Source: Bacteroidota bacterium (GTDB lineage: Bacteria > Bacteroidota > Bacteroidia > Bacteroidales > JAGNHN01). From it: a stretch of 64,000 nt of DNA. The DNA lies in the NCBI GenBank assembly GCA_022710185.1, contig JAKLHK010000002.1:1-64000 (forward strand), given 5' to 3'. The translations under genes and the position numbers were made by a program. Positions 32,832-40,168 of this stretch are shown one piece after another; the first letter of the stretch is position 1; every line of letters begins with the position of its first letter. The notes below the pieces were generated by a model. That model ran no database searches. It saw only the letters and a list, made by a program, of their open reading frames with translations, and had not been told where the DNA came from.

Positions 32832-33131
32832 TCAGGCAACGTTCTCTTTATACTTTGTGATTGAACTAAAGAGCTCTTTGTTCAGGTTGAACTGCTCTTC
32901 AATATCAAAATCATCCTGAAGCCCCAGCCAGAACTTGGCAGAATTTCCAAAGTAGTTACTGAGCCGGAGTGCCGTGTCCGCGGTAATTCTCCTTCGCCCT
33001 TTTAATATTTCACTAATCCTGGTTTGGGGGATCTTGAGGTCCTTGGAGAGTTTGTATGCTGAAATTTGGAGCGGAATCAGGAATTCCTCCATTAAGATCT
33101 CCCCGGGATGTTTGTTACTCAGTTTTTCCAT
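32832..33131 (-). CDS. higA: HigA-family antitoxin, XRE-type helix-turn-helix
   Basis: 99 residues. HigA signature HPGEILMEEFLIPLQIS (residues 8-24), then a helix-turn-helix AYKLSKDLKIPQTRISEILKGRRRITADTALRLSNYF (about 25-61), and the SAKFWLGLQDDFDIE tail. It should bind and neutralise HigB and repress the higBA promoter. The ATG at 33131 lies 13 bases beyond the last codon of the ancestral higB frame (33145). Because higB carries a nonsense codon, higA may now be an orphan repressor or an anti-addiction remnant. Confidence 0.9.
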   Translation of the reverse strand: MEKLSNKHPGEILMEEFLIPLQISAYKLSKDLKIPQTRISEILKGRRRITADTALRLSNYFGNSAKFWLGLQDDFDIEEQFNLNKELFSSITKYKENVA

Positions 33132-33144
33132 AATATCTTAATCC

Positions 33145-33423
33145 ATGATAATCAACTATTTCCACATCAAATGCTGTACCGTTCCTTTACCTGAAGACAA
33201 TCCGCCATTGCTCATTTATCCTTATGCTGTAATACCCGGATCGTTCGCCTTTCAATCTTTCCAGACGATTTGCAGGTGGAATTCTCAGGTCGGCAAGGTC
33301 AACGGCGCTATGAATCATCCTAAGCTTCCTTCTTGCCACATTCTGGATCTCGCCTGGTAACCGGGTGGATCGAATCCCGTTCCAAATCCGCTCCGTCTCC
33401 CGAGAACCGAATGTTTGAATCAT
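33145..33423 (-). pseudogene. higB: HigB-family toxin gene with in-frame TAA near the C-terminus
   Basis: The intact frame (33187-33423) gives 78 residues: MIQTFGSRETERIWNG, LPGEIQNVARRKLRMI, DLRIPPANRLERLKGE and YYSIRINEQWRIVFR, all classic RelE/HigB features. A TAA then replaces the position where the family has tryptophan. The same frame continues after it with RNGTAFDVEIVDYH, precisely the conserved last strand of HigB toxins, ending at 33145. So the gene has a nonsense change rather than a natural early end. HigB normally cleaves ribosome-associated mRNA, and the lost strand carries the conserved DYH, so activity is probably lost. Confidence 0.8.
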
Positions 33424-33434
33424 ACCTACCCTTC

Positions 33435-33447
33435 GCGTTACTAACGC
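33435..33447. promoter_or_regulatory. Palindrome upstream of higB, candidate HigA operator
   Basis: gcgtta-c-taacgc is a perfect 6-bp inverted repeat with a one-base centre, 11 bases upstream of the higB ATG (33423). Small dyads at this place are typical operators for HigA autoregulation. No other dyad of this quality is in the higBA upstream region. Confidence 0.45.
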
Positions 33448-33518
33448 CAGAGGTAAGTAATATGGTCTGAACAACCAATTAATTACATTAAAGTTTGATG
33501 CTTGGCGTGAAATTATTC

Positions 33519-33545
33519 CACGCAAAGACGCGAAGACGCAAAGAA
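33519..33545. repeat. Dispersed 27-base acgcaaag element, copy 1
   Basis: Made of three 8-base units (acgcaaag, acgcgaag, acgcaaag) plus flanking bases. All 27 bases are identical to 34747-34773. It lies in the spacer upstream of higB. Confidence 0.75.
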
Positions 33546-33557
33546 AGCGAGAAGCAA

Positions 33558-33585
33558 ACAGCGAACAGCGAACAGCGAACAGCGA
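33558..33585. repeat. 7-base tandem array acagcga (H7)
   Basis: Four perfect acagcga units at 33558, 33565, 33572 and 33579, directly following the acgcaaag element. Confidence 0.85.
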
Positions 33586-33612
33586 AAAGCAGCATCCAAT
33601 GACCCGGCACAC

Positions 33613-33704
33613 CAAGTACTCCTAACTTTAAGTACTTTAGGCACTCTAAGTACTTTAAGTACTCCTAACTTTAGGCACATTAGCTCACTTTAGGCACTCC
33701 TAAC
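33613..33704. repeat. 9-base degenerate array, actttaagt/actttaggc type
   Basis: Roughly nine units of 9 bases built from actttaagt and actttaggc variants, reaching the yihY stop codon. Related words (tttagctcactt, aggcactt) occur at 32741-32772 on the other side of higBA, so the toxin-antitoxin module is bracketed by the same repeat vocabulary. Confidence 0.55.
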
Positions 33705-33706
33705 TT

Positions 33707-34648
33707 CTAACTCCCGTTTTTCGCGGAGCGATGGGCATTGCGGATGCTGGCGTTGAGTTCGAAGCCGATGAGCAGGATGAGGGCGTTGAAATAAATCCAC
33801 AGCATGATCACCAGGAGGGTGCCGATGGACCCATACAGGACATTGTAACGGCCAAAATTGCTGATGTAGAAATTGAACCCGACCATGGTTAGGATGGACA
33901 AGATTGTGGCCAGGCTGGACCCTGCGGAAACGAAGCGGAAATGGCTCTTACGGGAAGGCGCCAGGTAATAGGAGAAGGAGATGACGAAAAAGACCATGGC
34001 CAGGATCACTATCCATTTCCCCAGCTGCAGCAGGAAAATGGTGAAGGCATCCTTCAGCACATTGACATCCACCAGGTAGTTGATGACCATGGTACCCGTG
34101 GTGAGCAGGGCAATGGCCACAATCACGATGACGGAGATGATGAATACCAGCACCAGTGAGATGACGCGCTGCCTGACCCAGGTGCGCGTCTCGATGGCAT
34201 GATAGGTTTGGTTGAAGGCCTCCACCATACTGCTGATGCCGGTGGTTGCAAAATACAGGGCCAGGATGAAACCCACACTGAGCAGTCCGCCCCTGGGTTG
34301 ACTGATGATGTCCTCCACCGTGCCCCAAACAGTTTCAAAGGCGCTGCGCGGAAGGAGCTGCATGAGCAGTTCCATGAGCTGGTCGTGGAAATCCTGGATC
34401 GGGATATATGGGATGAGGGTAAAGAAGAAGATGATACCGGGAAAGATGGCGATGAAGAAGTTATAGGACATGGCGGCGGCGCGCATGGTAAGGGCGCCTT
34501 TCTGCATTCCCTTGATGAAGAAGGCCGCTACATCGTAGAGGGGCATGCGGTCGAACCCTGGCAGGATGATCCTGCGGCTAAGCCTCAGGATACGGTCGAC
34601 CCAGGGCCAGGCTATGATACGGTCGATATATTCCTGGTAACGGGGCAT
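33707..34648 (-). CDS. yihY: YihY/BrkB-family inner-membrane protein
   Basis: 313 residues with six hydrophobic segments. Characteristic features: FFIKGMQKGALTMRAAAMSYNFFIAIFPGIIFF (about 42-75), SVGFILALYFATTGISSMVEAFNQTYH (about 122-150), and YGSIGTLLVIMLWIYFNALILLIGFELNA (about 270-300). YihY proteins were once called ribonuclease BN, but that label belongs to another gene; their biochemical function is unknown. It lies 142 bases downstream of nadC on the same strand, with a repeat-filled gap between, so co-transcription is uncertain. Confidence 0.9.
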   Translation of the reverse strand: MPRYQEYIDRIIAWPWVDRILRLSRRIILPGFDRMPLYDVAAFFIKGMQKGALTMRAAAMSYNFFIAIFPGIIFFFTLIPYIPIQDFHDQLMELLMQLLPRSAFETVWGTVEDIISQPRGGLLSVGFILALYFATTGISSMVEAFNQTYHAIETRTWVRQRVISLVLVFIISVIVIVAIALLTTGTMVINYLVDVNVLKDAFTIFLLQLGKWIVILAMVFFVISFSYYLAPSRKSHFRFVSAGSSLATILSILTMVGFNFYISNFGRYNVLYGSIGTLLVIMLWIYFNALILLIGFELNASIRNAHRSAKNGS

Positions 34649-34746
34649 AGAGTGATCCTGCTTACTATCTCATCCTACAACACTATTCTCACGCAAGGGC
34701 GCAAAGGAAACAAATATTCTATCAAGGATCCCGACATCATTTGTTT

Positions 34747-34773
34747 CACGCAAAGACGCGAAGACGCAAAGAA
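34747..34773. repeat. Dispersed 27-base acgcaaag element, copy 2
   Basis: Identical over 27 bases to 33519-33545 and in the same orientation, 1.2 kb away, between nadC and yihY. A decayed third copy (acgcaagg-gcgcaaag) is at 34691-34706. Confidence 0.75.
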
Positions 34774-34790
34774 CCTGCATCTTCAGCGCT

Positions 34791-35642
34791 CTATTTAACC
34801 GCTTTCAGGCTCATATCGAGGCTTTCGATCTGATGGGTCAGGGCGCCTACGCTGATGAAATCCACGCCCGTCTCGGCCACGGCACGGATGGTCTCCGCAC
34901 TTATCCCTCCCGACGCTTCAGTCTCGTAACCCCCTCCTATGCGCTCCACGGCCTGGCGAAGCTCGGGCAGGGAAAAGTTGTCGAGCATGATGCGGTCCAC
35001 CCCGCCCCGGCGCAGCACCTGTTCCAGTTCGTTGGCATTGCGCACCTCGATTTCTATGGCCAGCTCCAGTCCGGTCTCATGCAGGTAGTTCCACACCGCG
35101 TCGATGGCCTGGGGGATGCCGCCGGCGAAATCGACGTGGTTGTCCTTGATCATCACCATATCATAAAGGCCCATGCGGTGGTTGCCACCCCCTCCGATCC
35201 TTACCGCCTCCTTTTCCATGAGCCGGAGCACCGGGGTGGTTTTACGGGTGTCGAGGATGGTCGCTCCGGTCCCTTCCACCAGGCTTACCAGACGGCGGGT
35301 ACGGGTAGCGATGGCGCTCATACGCTGAAGGAAGTTGAGGACCAGGCGCTCGGCCGACAGTATCGACCGGGAGTTGCCGCTTACTGTGAAGGCCGTTTCC
35401 CCGGGGAGCATGGGGTCCCCATCCGACTTGATCAGGTGAAGCTCCAGTTGAGGATCGACCTGACGGAACACTTCTGCAGCGATCCGCAATCCGGCCATAA
35501 TCCCTTCTTCCTTGATCAGGAGCCGGGCTTTGCCCTGGGCTTCCGCTGGTATCGTAGCCAGGGAGGTATGGTCGCCATCCCCCAGGTCCTCCCGCAGGGC
35601 CAGGGCCACGATCCCTTCCATACTGAGGTTAGGATCTCTCAT
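34791..35642 (-). CDS. nadC: Nicotinate-nucleotide diphosphorylase (carboxylating), QPRTase
   Basis: 283 residues, usual length. It converts quinolinate and PRPP to nicotinate mononucleotide in de novo NAD synthesis. Motifs: ALREDLGDGDHTS (residues 15-27), ERLVLNFLQRMSAIAT (about 98), DTRKTTPVLRLMEKEAVRIGGG (substrate-binding Arg and Lys, about 131-152), NHRMGLYDMVMIKDNH (about 154-169), IEIEVRN (about 195), IMLDNF (about 218) and EASGGI (about 242). Nine bases separate it from the DUF4783 gene upstream, so the two share a transcript. nadA and nadB are not in the window. Confidence 0.96.
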   Translation of the reverse strand: MRDPNLSMEGIVALALREDLGDGDHTSLATIPAEAQGKARLLIKEEGIMAGLRIAAEVFRQVDPQLELHLIKSDGDPMLPGETAFTVSGNSRSILSAERLVLNFLQRMSAIATRTRRLVSLVEGTGATILDTRKTTPVLRLMEKEAVRIGGGGNHRMGLYDMVMIKDNHVDFAGGIPQAIDAVWNYLHETGLELAIEIEVRNANELEQVLRRGGVDRIMLDNFSLPELRQAVERIGGGYETEASGGISAETIRAVAETGVDFISVGALTHQIESLDMSLKAVK

Positions 35643-35650
35643 CAGTGGGT

Positions 35651-36058
35651 TCAGTTCTCTGGTTCAAAGCGAAGCTGATGCACGAGGAAGGCACCCCCGG
35701 ACCGCTTCATCAGGTAATATACCCTGAAGCTGCGTGCCGGGGTGGCATAGGAGCCGATGGCGTAGGTAGCCCCTTCGCCGGAGTTTCCGCTATGTCTGAG
35801 GCTGAAGCCGGATACCGGGTGCTCCCTGAAGAAGTCGCGGAGTATGATGGATGCCTGCGTTCGGCTGTATATCCCTTCCTTTCCGGGGAGCTCCAGGTCG
35901 AGGCGCTCAGCGAGCAGGGGGCCGAGGGCCGTAGCATCCGCCCGCCCGAGGGCCAGGGCTACCTTGTCGGAAGCCGCTTTCCCGTCCTGGGCAAAGGCTG
36001 GTCGGCTATAGAAGCCCAGCACGCTGAGCAGCAACAGGAATGTCAGGATCTGACGCAT
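35651..36058 (-). CDS. DUF4783-type exported protein
   Basis: 135 residues with a signal peptide (MRQILTFLLLLSVLGFYSRPAFAQ, cleavage likely after FAQ at about 24). The mature part is a small alpha+beta domain (SDKVALALGRADATALGPLLAERLDLEL ... RTQASIILRDFFREHPVSGFSLRHSG ... RVYYLMKRSGGAFLVHQLRFE), resembling NTF2-like folds and the DUF4783 family often found beside nadC in Bacteroidota. Function unknown. Predicted to be periplasmic. A -7 box at 36111-36118 gives a leader of about 46 bases. Confidence 0.82.
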   Translation of the reverse strand: MRQILTFLLLLSVLGFYSRPAFAQDGKAASDKVALALGRADATALGPLLAERLDLELPGKEGIYSRTQASIILRDFFREHPVSGFSLRHSGNSGEGATYAIGSYATPARSFRVYYLMKRSGGAFLVHQLRFEPEN

Positions 36059-36110
36059 CGGCGTTTTCTTGGGTATCGAGCAAATTTCGCACCAAAGCGG
36101 TTGAGACCTT

Positions 36111-36118
36111 CAAAGATA
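36111..36118 (-). promoter_or_regulatory. -7 box of the DUF4783-nadC unit
   Basis: TATCTTTG on the minus strand, an exact TAnnTTTG match 53 bases upstream of the DUF4783 ATG. It lies in the divergent gap shared with rlmH. No TTG is seen at the ideal -33 distance. Confidence 0.5.
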
Positions 36119-36150
36119 CGACTTCGCCCGGATTTTGGTACCTTGGAGGC

Positions 36151-36627
36151 ATGAAGCTGAAGTTGATGGTAGTGGGCCGAACAGAGGGCGGCTGGATCAG
36201 TGATGGCTGCGACCAATACGCCAGGCGCATCGTGCATTATCTGCCGTTTACGCTGGAGGTTGTCCCTGACATAAGAGGAGCCGGCGGGCTGGGCCCCGCC
36301 CAGTTGCGCCGTAAAGAAGCAGAGAAAGTCCTGGAACGCCTGGGTCCCGATGACCGGCTCATCCTTATGGATGAACGGGGTCGTACCTATCCCTCCCTGG
36401 AGTTTGCCTCCCTCCTCTCCAAGGCAGCACTGGAGGGCGTGCGCAGCATGGTCTTTCTCATCGCAGGCGCCTACGGGGCCGACGAAAGCCTTAAAGCCCG
36501 CGCCGACCAGGTGATGAGTCTCTCCCCCATGACCTTCCCCCACCAGTTGGTCAGGGTACTCTTCCTGGAACAGCTCTACCGGGCGTGTACGATCAACAAA
36601 GGGGAGAAGTATCATAATGAAGGTTGA
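36151..36627 (+). CDS. rlmH: 23S rRNA (pseudouridine(1915)-N(3))-methyltransferase
   Basis: 158 residues from the ATG at 36151 (MKLKLMVVGRT), which has ggagg five bases upstream, the clearest Shine-Dalgarno in the window; longer frames to 36040 would overlap the divergent DUF4783 gene. SPOUT-fold methyltransferase: YARRIVHYLPF, LILMDERGRTYPSLEFAS, VFLIAGAYGADESLKARAD (SAM-binding knot, about 103-122) and SLSPMTFPHQLVRVLFLEQLYRA (about 126-148). It methylates pseudouridine 1915 in helix 69. The last codons are overrun by a 7-base repeat array (H8), giving the unusual KYHNEG end. Confidence 0.93.
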   Translation: MKLKLMVVGRTEGGWISDGCDQYARRIVHYLPFTLEVVPDIRGAGGLGPAQLRRKEAEKVLERLGPDDRLILMDERGRTYPSLEFASLLSKAALEGVRSMVFLIAGAYGADESLKARADQVMSLSPMTFPHQLVRVLFLEQLYRACTINKGEKYHNEG

Positions 36628-36670
36628 AGGTTGATGGCTCATGGTTGATGGCTGATGGTTTATTGCTGAT
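36622..36670. repeat. 7-base tandem array ggttgat/ggctgat (H8) overlapping the rlmH stop
   Basis: Seven units at exact 7-base steps from 36622; two are identical ggttgat (36629, 36643), others include ggctgat (36650). The rlmH stop TGA (36625-36627) is inside the first unit. ggttgat is the reverse complement of atcaacc in array H5. Confidence 0.75.
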
Positions 36671-36706
36671 GGATAGCGGATGTATGGAAAAGCGCCACGA
36701 ATACAA

Positions 36707-36714
36707 TACCTTTG
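36707..36714 (+). promoter_or_regulatory. coaD -7 box
   Basis: TACCTTTG, an exact TAnnTTTG match, predicting transcription from about 36721 and a leader of 10 to 13 bases. It is preceded by repeat array H8. Confidence 0.5.
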
Positions 36715-36730
36715 ACTATTAAGGCAACGA

Positions 36731-37210
36731 ATGATGAGCAGGATCGCAGTATTTCCGGGCAGCTTCGACCCGGTCACCCGGGGGCATGAGGCCATAGTGC
36801 GCCGTGCCCTGGGGATGTTCGAACAGGTGGTGGTGGCCATAGGCCAGAATACGGGCAAGTCTTATTACTTCCCGTTGCAGTTGCGCCAGGAATGGCTCAG
36901 CCAGGTTTTCGCCCGGGATGCCGGGGTGAGCACCCTGGTGTACTCCGGCCTTACGGTGGAGCTTTGCCGCAGCCTGGGGGCCAGGTATATCCTCAGGGGA
37001 CTGCGTACGGCGGCCGACTTTGAGTTCGAGCGGACCATCGCGCAGGTCAACCGTCAGCTGGCCCCGGAGATCGAGACCCTCTTCCTGCTTTCGAGCCCGG
37101 AGTTCGATGCCCTGAATTCCTCCCTGGTGCGGGAGATCCACCGCTTCGGGGGCGATATCTCGGCCTTTGTCCCGGAAGGGCTCAGTATCCCTCCACCTAC
37201 CGGCCAATAA
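36731..37210 (+). CDS. coaD: Phosphopantetheine adenylyltransferase
   Basis: 159 residues. It catalyses the ATP-dependent adenylylation of 4'-phosphopantetheine, the penultimate step of coenzyme A synthesis. Nucleotidyltransferase motifs: VFPGSFDPVTRGHEAIV (residues 6-22; the (T/H)xGH motif appears as TRGH), AIGQNTGKSYYF, LVYSGLTVELCR, ILRGLRTAADFEFERTIAQVNR (about 86-107) and NSSLVREIHRFGGD (about 132), the ISSSxVRE equivalent. Two adjacent ATGs (36731, 36734) are possible starts. The TlpA-like gene begins 32 bases after its stop. Confidence 0.95.
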   Translation: MMSRIAVFPGSFDPVTRGHEAIVRRALGMFEQVVVAIGQNTGKSYYFPLQLRQEWLSQVFARDAGVSTLVYSGLTVELCRSLGARYILRGLRTAADFEFERTIAQVNRQLAPEIETLFLLSSPEFDALNSSLVREIHRFGGDISAFVPEGLSIPPPTGQ

Positions 37211-37242
37211 AATATTCGGGGAGGCCTTCCCGTTCCTGCGCT

Positions 37243-38658
37243 ATGATCCGCCTTTGCCTCATCTCCGGTATCCTCCTGTTCTCTTGCCTGGGCGCCCGGC
37301 CGGCCAACGCGACACGGCTGAGCGGTACCGCTACCGGGGCCGAGGGCAAGGTGATCCGGGTTCAGCGCTTCGACGACCTGATCTCGTTCCGGCGCATCCT
37401 GGCCGATGCGGACACTATAGGTCCGGACGGCACCTTTGACCTGGAATTCTTCCTGCCGTCCACGGCCTATGTCCGATTATCCATCGACTACCACAGCAAC
37501 GAAATCCTCCTGGAACCCGGACAGAGCTATTCCCTTCGGATAACAGATTCTGCCAGAGACCTGAACGGCCCGGGGCGCAATCCCTTTCTCGACCCACCCT
37601 TGCTGGAGTATGCGGTCACGGATGCCTCCAAACATCCCTTAATGGCCGCCATGGACACGCTCAACCAGCGCTACGACGCAGAGGTCCTCCGCATGTTCCG
37701 AAAACTCAGCGGACCAGGGCGGACTATGCCTTCCGACAGCCTCCGGGAGCGCTTCGGGGCAGGCCTGGACATTTCAGACCCCTTTCTGGCGCTCAGCATC
37801 CGATACCGCATCGGAACGCTGGATGACATGCTGCGTTCGGCGGGCCGTGCAGAGCTCTTCATCAGGTACTTTGCCGGGCAGCCTATCCTATACCAACATC
37901 CGGACTATATGGAGTTTTTCAACAGCTTCTTCTCGCGATACCTCACCCATGTCAGCCGGAAGATTCCCCTGGGAGAACTCGCCTACCGGGTGAACGAAGA
38001 GAAGAGCTATGCCTCGGTGCTGGACTTGCTGGGGCGCGACAGCCTGCTGCGCAGCGAGCCGATACGTGAACTGGTGCTCCTGCGCAACCTGAGGGAAATG
38101 TTCTACACCCCTGAGTTCGTACCTGAAGCCGTCATCGATATCCTTAACCAGCTTAAGCGCACTACCCGTATCCCTGAACACCGCCGCATTGCCGAGAACC
38201 TTTCATACCGACTTCTGCAGATGCGTGAGGGGAACCATCCTCCGGCCCTGACCTTCCTTACCCCTTCCGGTGATTCGCTGAATGTAGCGGAGCTGAGGGG
38301 AAAGTATGTCTACCTGCAGTTCTGGACATCGGACTGTGGTGTTTGCGCCGCGGATATGACCGCCATGGATGCCCTTCATGAGCGCTTTTCTGCAGATGTG
38401 GCCTTCATTGGGGTCTCCATGGATCTGGAACCTGCCGTTTTTCAGTCCTTCCTTAAGACCCAGGGGCACGCCTGGCCGTTGGTTTATTCCGGAGGGGATA
38501 TGGAGCTGATTGACGCGTTGAACATCCGAAGCTTTCCTACCTACCTCCTGCTCGATCGTGAGGGGAAGGTCCTGAGTTATCCGGCCCGTGGCCCCGCCGA
38601 CCAGACCGATGTGGCCTTTCGCCGGCTGCTGGCCACTGAGCGCACGCCAGGGCAATAG
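37243..38658 (+). CDS. TlpA-like thioredoxin-fold exported protein
   Basis: 471 residues. A signal peptide (MIRLCLISGILLFSCLGARPANA) includes a Cys at about 15, so lipoprotein processing is possible but the lipobox is poor. The N-terminal part (about 25-110) resembles the DUF4369-type beta domain that precedes TlpA-like domains in Bacteroidota; a helical middle region follows. The C-terminal thioredoxin fold (about 335-465) has YLQFWTSDCGVCAADM with an intact CxxC (CGVC) and RSFPTYLLLDREGKV with the cis-Pro. It is probably a periplasmic thiol-disulphide reductase or peroxiredoxin-like protein. It is cotranscribed with coaD by spacing. Confidence 0.85.
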   Translation: MIRLCLISGILLFSCLGARPANATRLSGTATGAEGKVIRVQRFDDLISFRRILADADTIGPDGTFDLEFFLPSTAYVRLSIDYHSNEILLEPGQSYSLRITDSARDLNGPGRNPFLDPPLLEYAVTDASKHPLMAAMDTLNQRYDAEVLRMFRKLSGPGRTMPSDSLRERFGAGLDISDPFLALSIRYRIGTLDDMLRSAGRAELFIRYFAGQPILYQHPDYMEFFNSFFSRYLTHVSRKIPLGELAYRVNEEKSYASVLDLLGRDSLLRSEPIRELVLLRNLREMFYTPEFVPEAVIDILNQLKRTTRIPEHRRIAENLSYRLLQMREGNHPPALTFLTPSGDSLNVAELRGKYVYLQFWTSDCGVCAADMTAMDALHERFSADVAFIGVSMDLEPAVFQSFLKTQGHAWPLVYSGGDMELIDALNIRSFPTYLLLDREGKVLSYPARGPADQTDVAFRRLLATERTPGQ

Positions 38659-38710
38659 AAAGTGTGGGTGTGAGCGCGGGAATAATATCTGAACGCGTTT
38701 ATCCCTGGGT

Positions 38711-38744
38711 ACCCGCACATGCTCTGATAAAAGAGCGTGCGGGT
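38711..38744. terminator. Hairpin between convergent genes
   Basis: acccgcac (38711-38718) pairs with gtgcgggt (38737-38744) and gctct (38721-38725) with agagc (38732-38736), with a 2-base bulge and a 6-base loop: a 13-bp stem. It lies between the convergent TlpA-like and rsmD genes. There is no T tract on either side, so it may be a weak bidirectional terminator. Confidence 0.5.
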
Positions 38745-38786
38745 GCGAGTGTATGAATCCTTATGGTCTACTCCTGTGCTGCCGCC

Positions 38787-39326
38787 TCAGGCTTGCTGAA
38801 AGAAGGAGAAATGCACGTGCCCGTATCGCCGCATTTCCTTGAATGCCGGGTGCTGCGAGAAATCAGGGCCTGGTGGGTGTTCAAGGACAAATACGGCAGC
38901 GGGTCCCAGGATGCCGGAGCCTATCACCAGCTCAGGGATATGGCCGAGGTAGGGATGGTTGAAGGGCGGGTCAGCGAATACCAGGTCCCAGGGCGGCCCG
39001 GCGCCCTTTTCCAGGAAGCGGAAGACATCCGTACGGATGATTTTTAGCCCTTCAATTTTCCAGGCGTCCACCTGTTGATAGATGCTGCGCACTGCTCCGG
39101 GGTTCTGCTCAATAGCCGTTACATCCCTGCATCCCCTGCTGGTGAATTCGAACGCTACAGCACCTGTACCCGAGAACAGGTCGAGTACGCGCAAGGTTTC
39201 CAGGTCGAAGCGATGGGACAGTATATTGAAGAGGGCTTCCCGCGCCATGTCGGTAGTGGGCCGGATGTTCGCCCCACGGGGCATGGGGATGGCCCTTCCG
39301 CTCAGGCTGCCGCCGATGATCCTCAC
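38787..39326 (-). CDS. rsmD: 16S rRNA (guanine(966)-N(2))-methyltransferase
   Basis: 179 residues. Class I methyltransferase: MRIIGGSLSGRAI start, IRPTTDMAREALFNIL (about 21-36), VLDLFSGTGAVAFEFTSRG SAM-binding loop (about 47-65), EQNPGAV and VFADPPFNHPY with the (D/N)PPF catalytic motif (about 115). It modifies G966 of 16S rRNA. Its ATG at 39326 overlaps the DUF3822 stop as ATGA, a neighbour pair often conserved in Bacteroidota. Confidence 0.94.
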   Translation of the reverse strand: MRIIGGSLSGRAIPMPRGANIRPTTDMAREALFNILSHRFDLETLRVLDLFSGTGAVAFEFTSRGCRDVTAIEQNPGAVRSIYQQVDAWKIEGLKIIRTDVFRFLEKGAGPPWDLVFADPPFNHPYLGHIPELVIGSGILGPAAVFVLEHPPGPDFSQHPAFKEMRRYGHVHFSFFQQA

Positions 39327-40156
39327 CGGAGCTGGTTTAGGAGGGTCACCAGATCAGCCCCGCCTCCGGGTGCCTCGGGATGAAGTTTCATTCCTGAGTC
39401 GATACTCAGGTGATGCCATTCTTTCAGATAAGGTGCTATGAAGGAAAGGGATCGCGTACCCTCTCCGAAGTCACCGGTAAGCATGACCATCGGCGGGTTG
39501 GGTTGTTGCCGGTATAGGTTGAGGAGGTGGAAGGCGGCATCTTCGGCAGTGCGCACGGGAAAGGCATTGGAATAACGCAATTCACCCCCGCAGGCGATGG
39601 CGGCATCCAGGTTGCGGCTGCCCAGGTCGGCCAGCAGGATTTCCTGTCTTCCGGCGCTGAGTCGCATGGCTTCCTGGGCTACAAGCATCCCATATGACCG
39701 TTGACTGAACTTACGGCAGCGTTCCTGCAGCAAGGTGGCCAGGGACTCCCTTCCCACAAAGAAACACGCCAGCTCGTCCTTCACCTGCTTTTCGGCAGGC
39801 TCAGCAGCCCCCAGGCTGAATCGGAGGTTGAGGAAATCGCGGGGTTCCGCTTCCCGTGCAAGGACTTCGGGCAGCAGGCTATAGCGCTCGTCGCGGTAAT
39901 ACAGGTCGAGCTGGTGGACCGTGCCCTGGGGGAGGCCCGACTGTTCGATGCGCGATCGAAGGGTGGCGATGTCGATGTGCTGGGCCTTGCGCGGCAGATC
40001 GGCCAGCCGGATGATGCCCGAGACCTGGCCCAATCGGGTCAGTACGAACGTCAGACTGTCGCGGAACGCCAGTACGGAGAGATCGTAATCGGGGAGGTTT
40101 TCCTGATCGAACTCAGGATCGAACCAGTGGGATGAAAGGGTGGAGTCGACGGACAT
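39323..40156 (-). CDS. DUF3822-family protein
   Basis: 277 residues, cytoplasmic by appearance (no signal or membrane segment). The N-terminal YDLSVLAFRDSLTFVL and the C-terminal LYRQQPNPPMVMLTGDFGEGTRSLSFIAPYL-type region match the DUF3822 family, an actin/Hsp70-like ATPase fold found almost only in Bacteroidota next to rsmD. Function unknown. It overlaps rsmD by 4 bases and follows the 189-residue gene by 12 bases, so the three form one operon. Confidence 0.8.
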   Translation of the reverse strand: MSVDSTLSSHWFDPEFDQENLPDYDLSVLAFRDSLTFVLTRLGQVSGIIRLADLPRKAQHIDIATLRSRIEQSGLPQGTVHQLDLYYRDERYSLLPEVLAREAEPRDFLNLRFSLGAAEPAEKQVKDELACFFVGRESLATLLQERCRKFSQRSYGMLVAQEAMRLSAGRQEILLADLGSRNLDAAIACGGELRYSNAFPVRTAEDAAFHLLNLYRQQPNPPMVMLTGDFGEGTRSLSFIAPYLKEWHHLSIDSGMKLHPEAPGGGADLVTLLNQLR

Positions 40157-40168
40157 CGGCCGGAAGGC

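Noticed and set aside
36040-36150. Longer RlmH start
   Set aside because: It would overlap the divergent DUF4783 gene and its promoter; the ATG at 36151 has a good Shine-Dalgarno and the family N-terminus.
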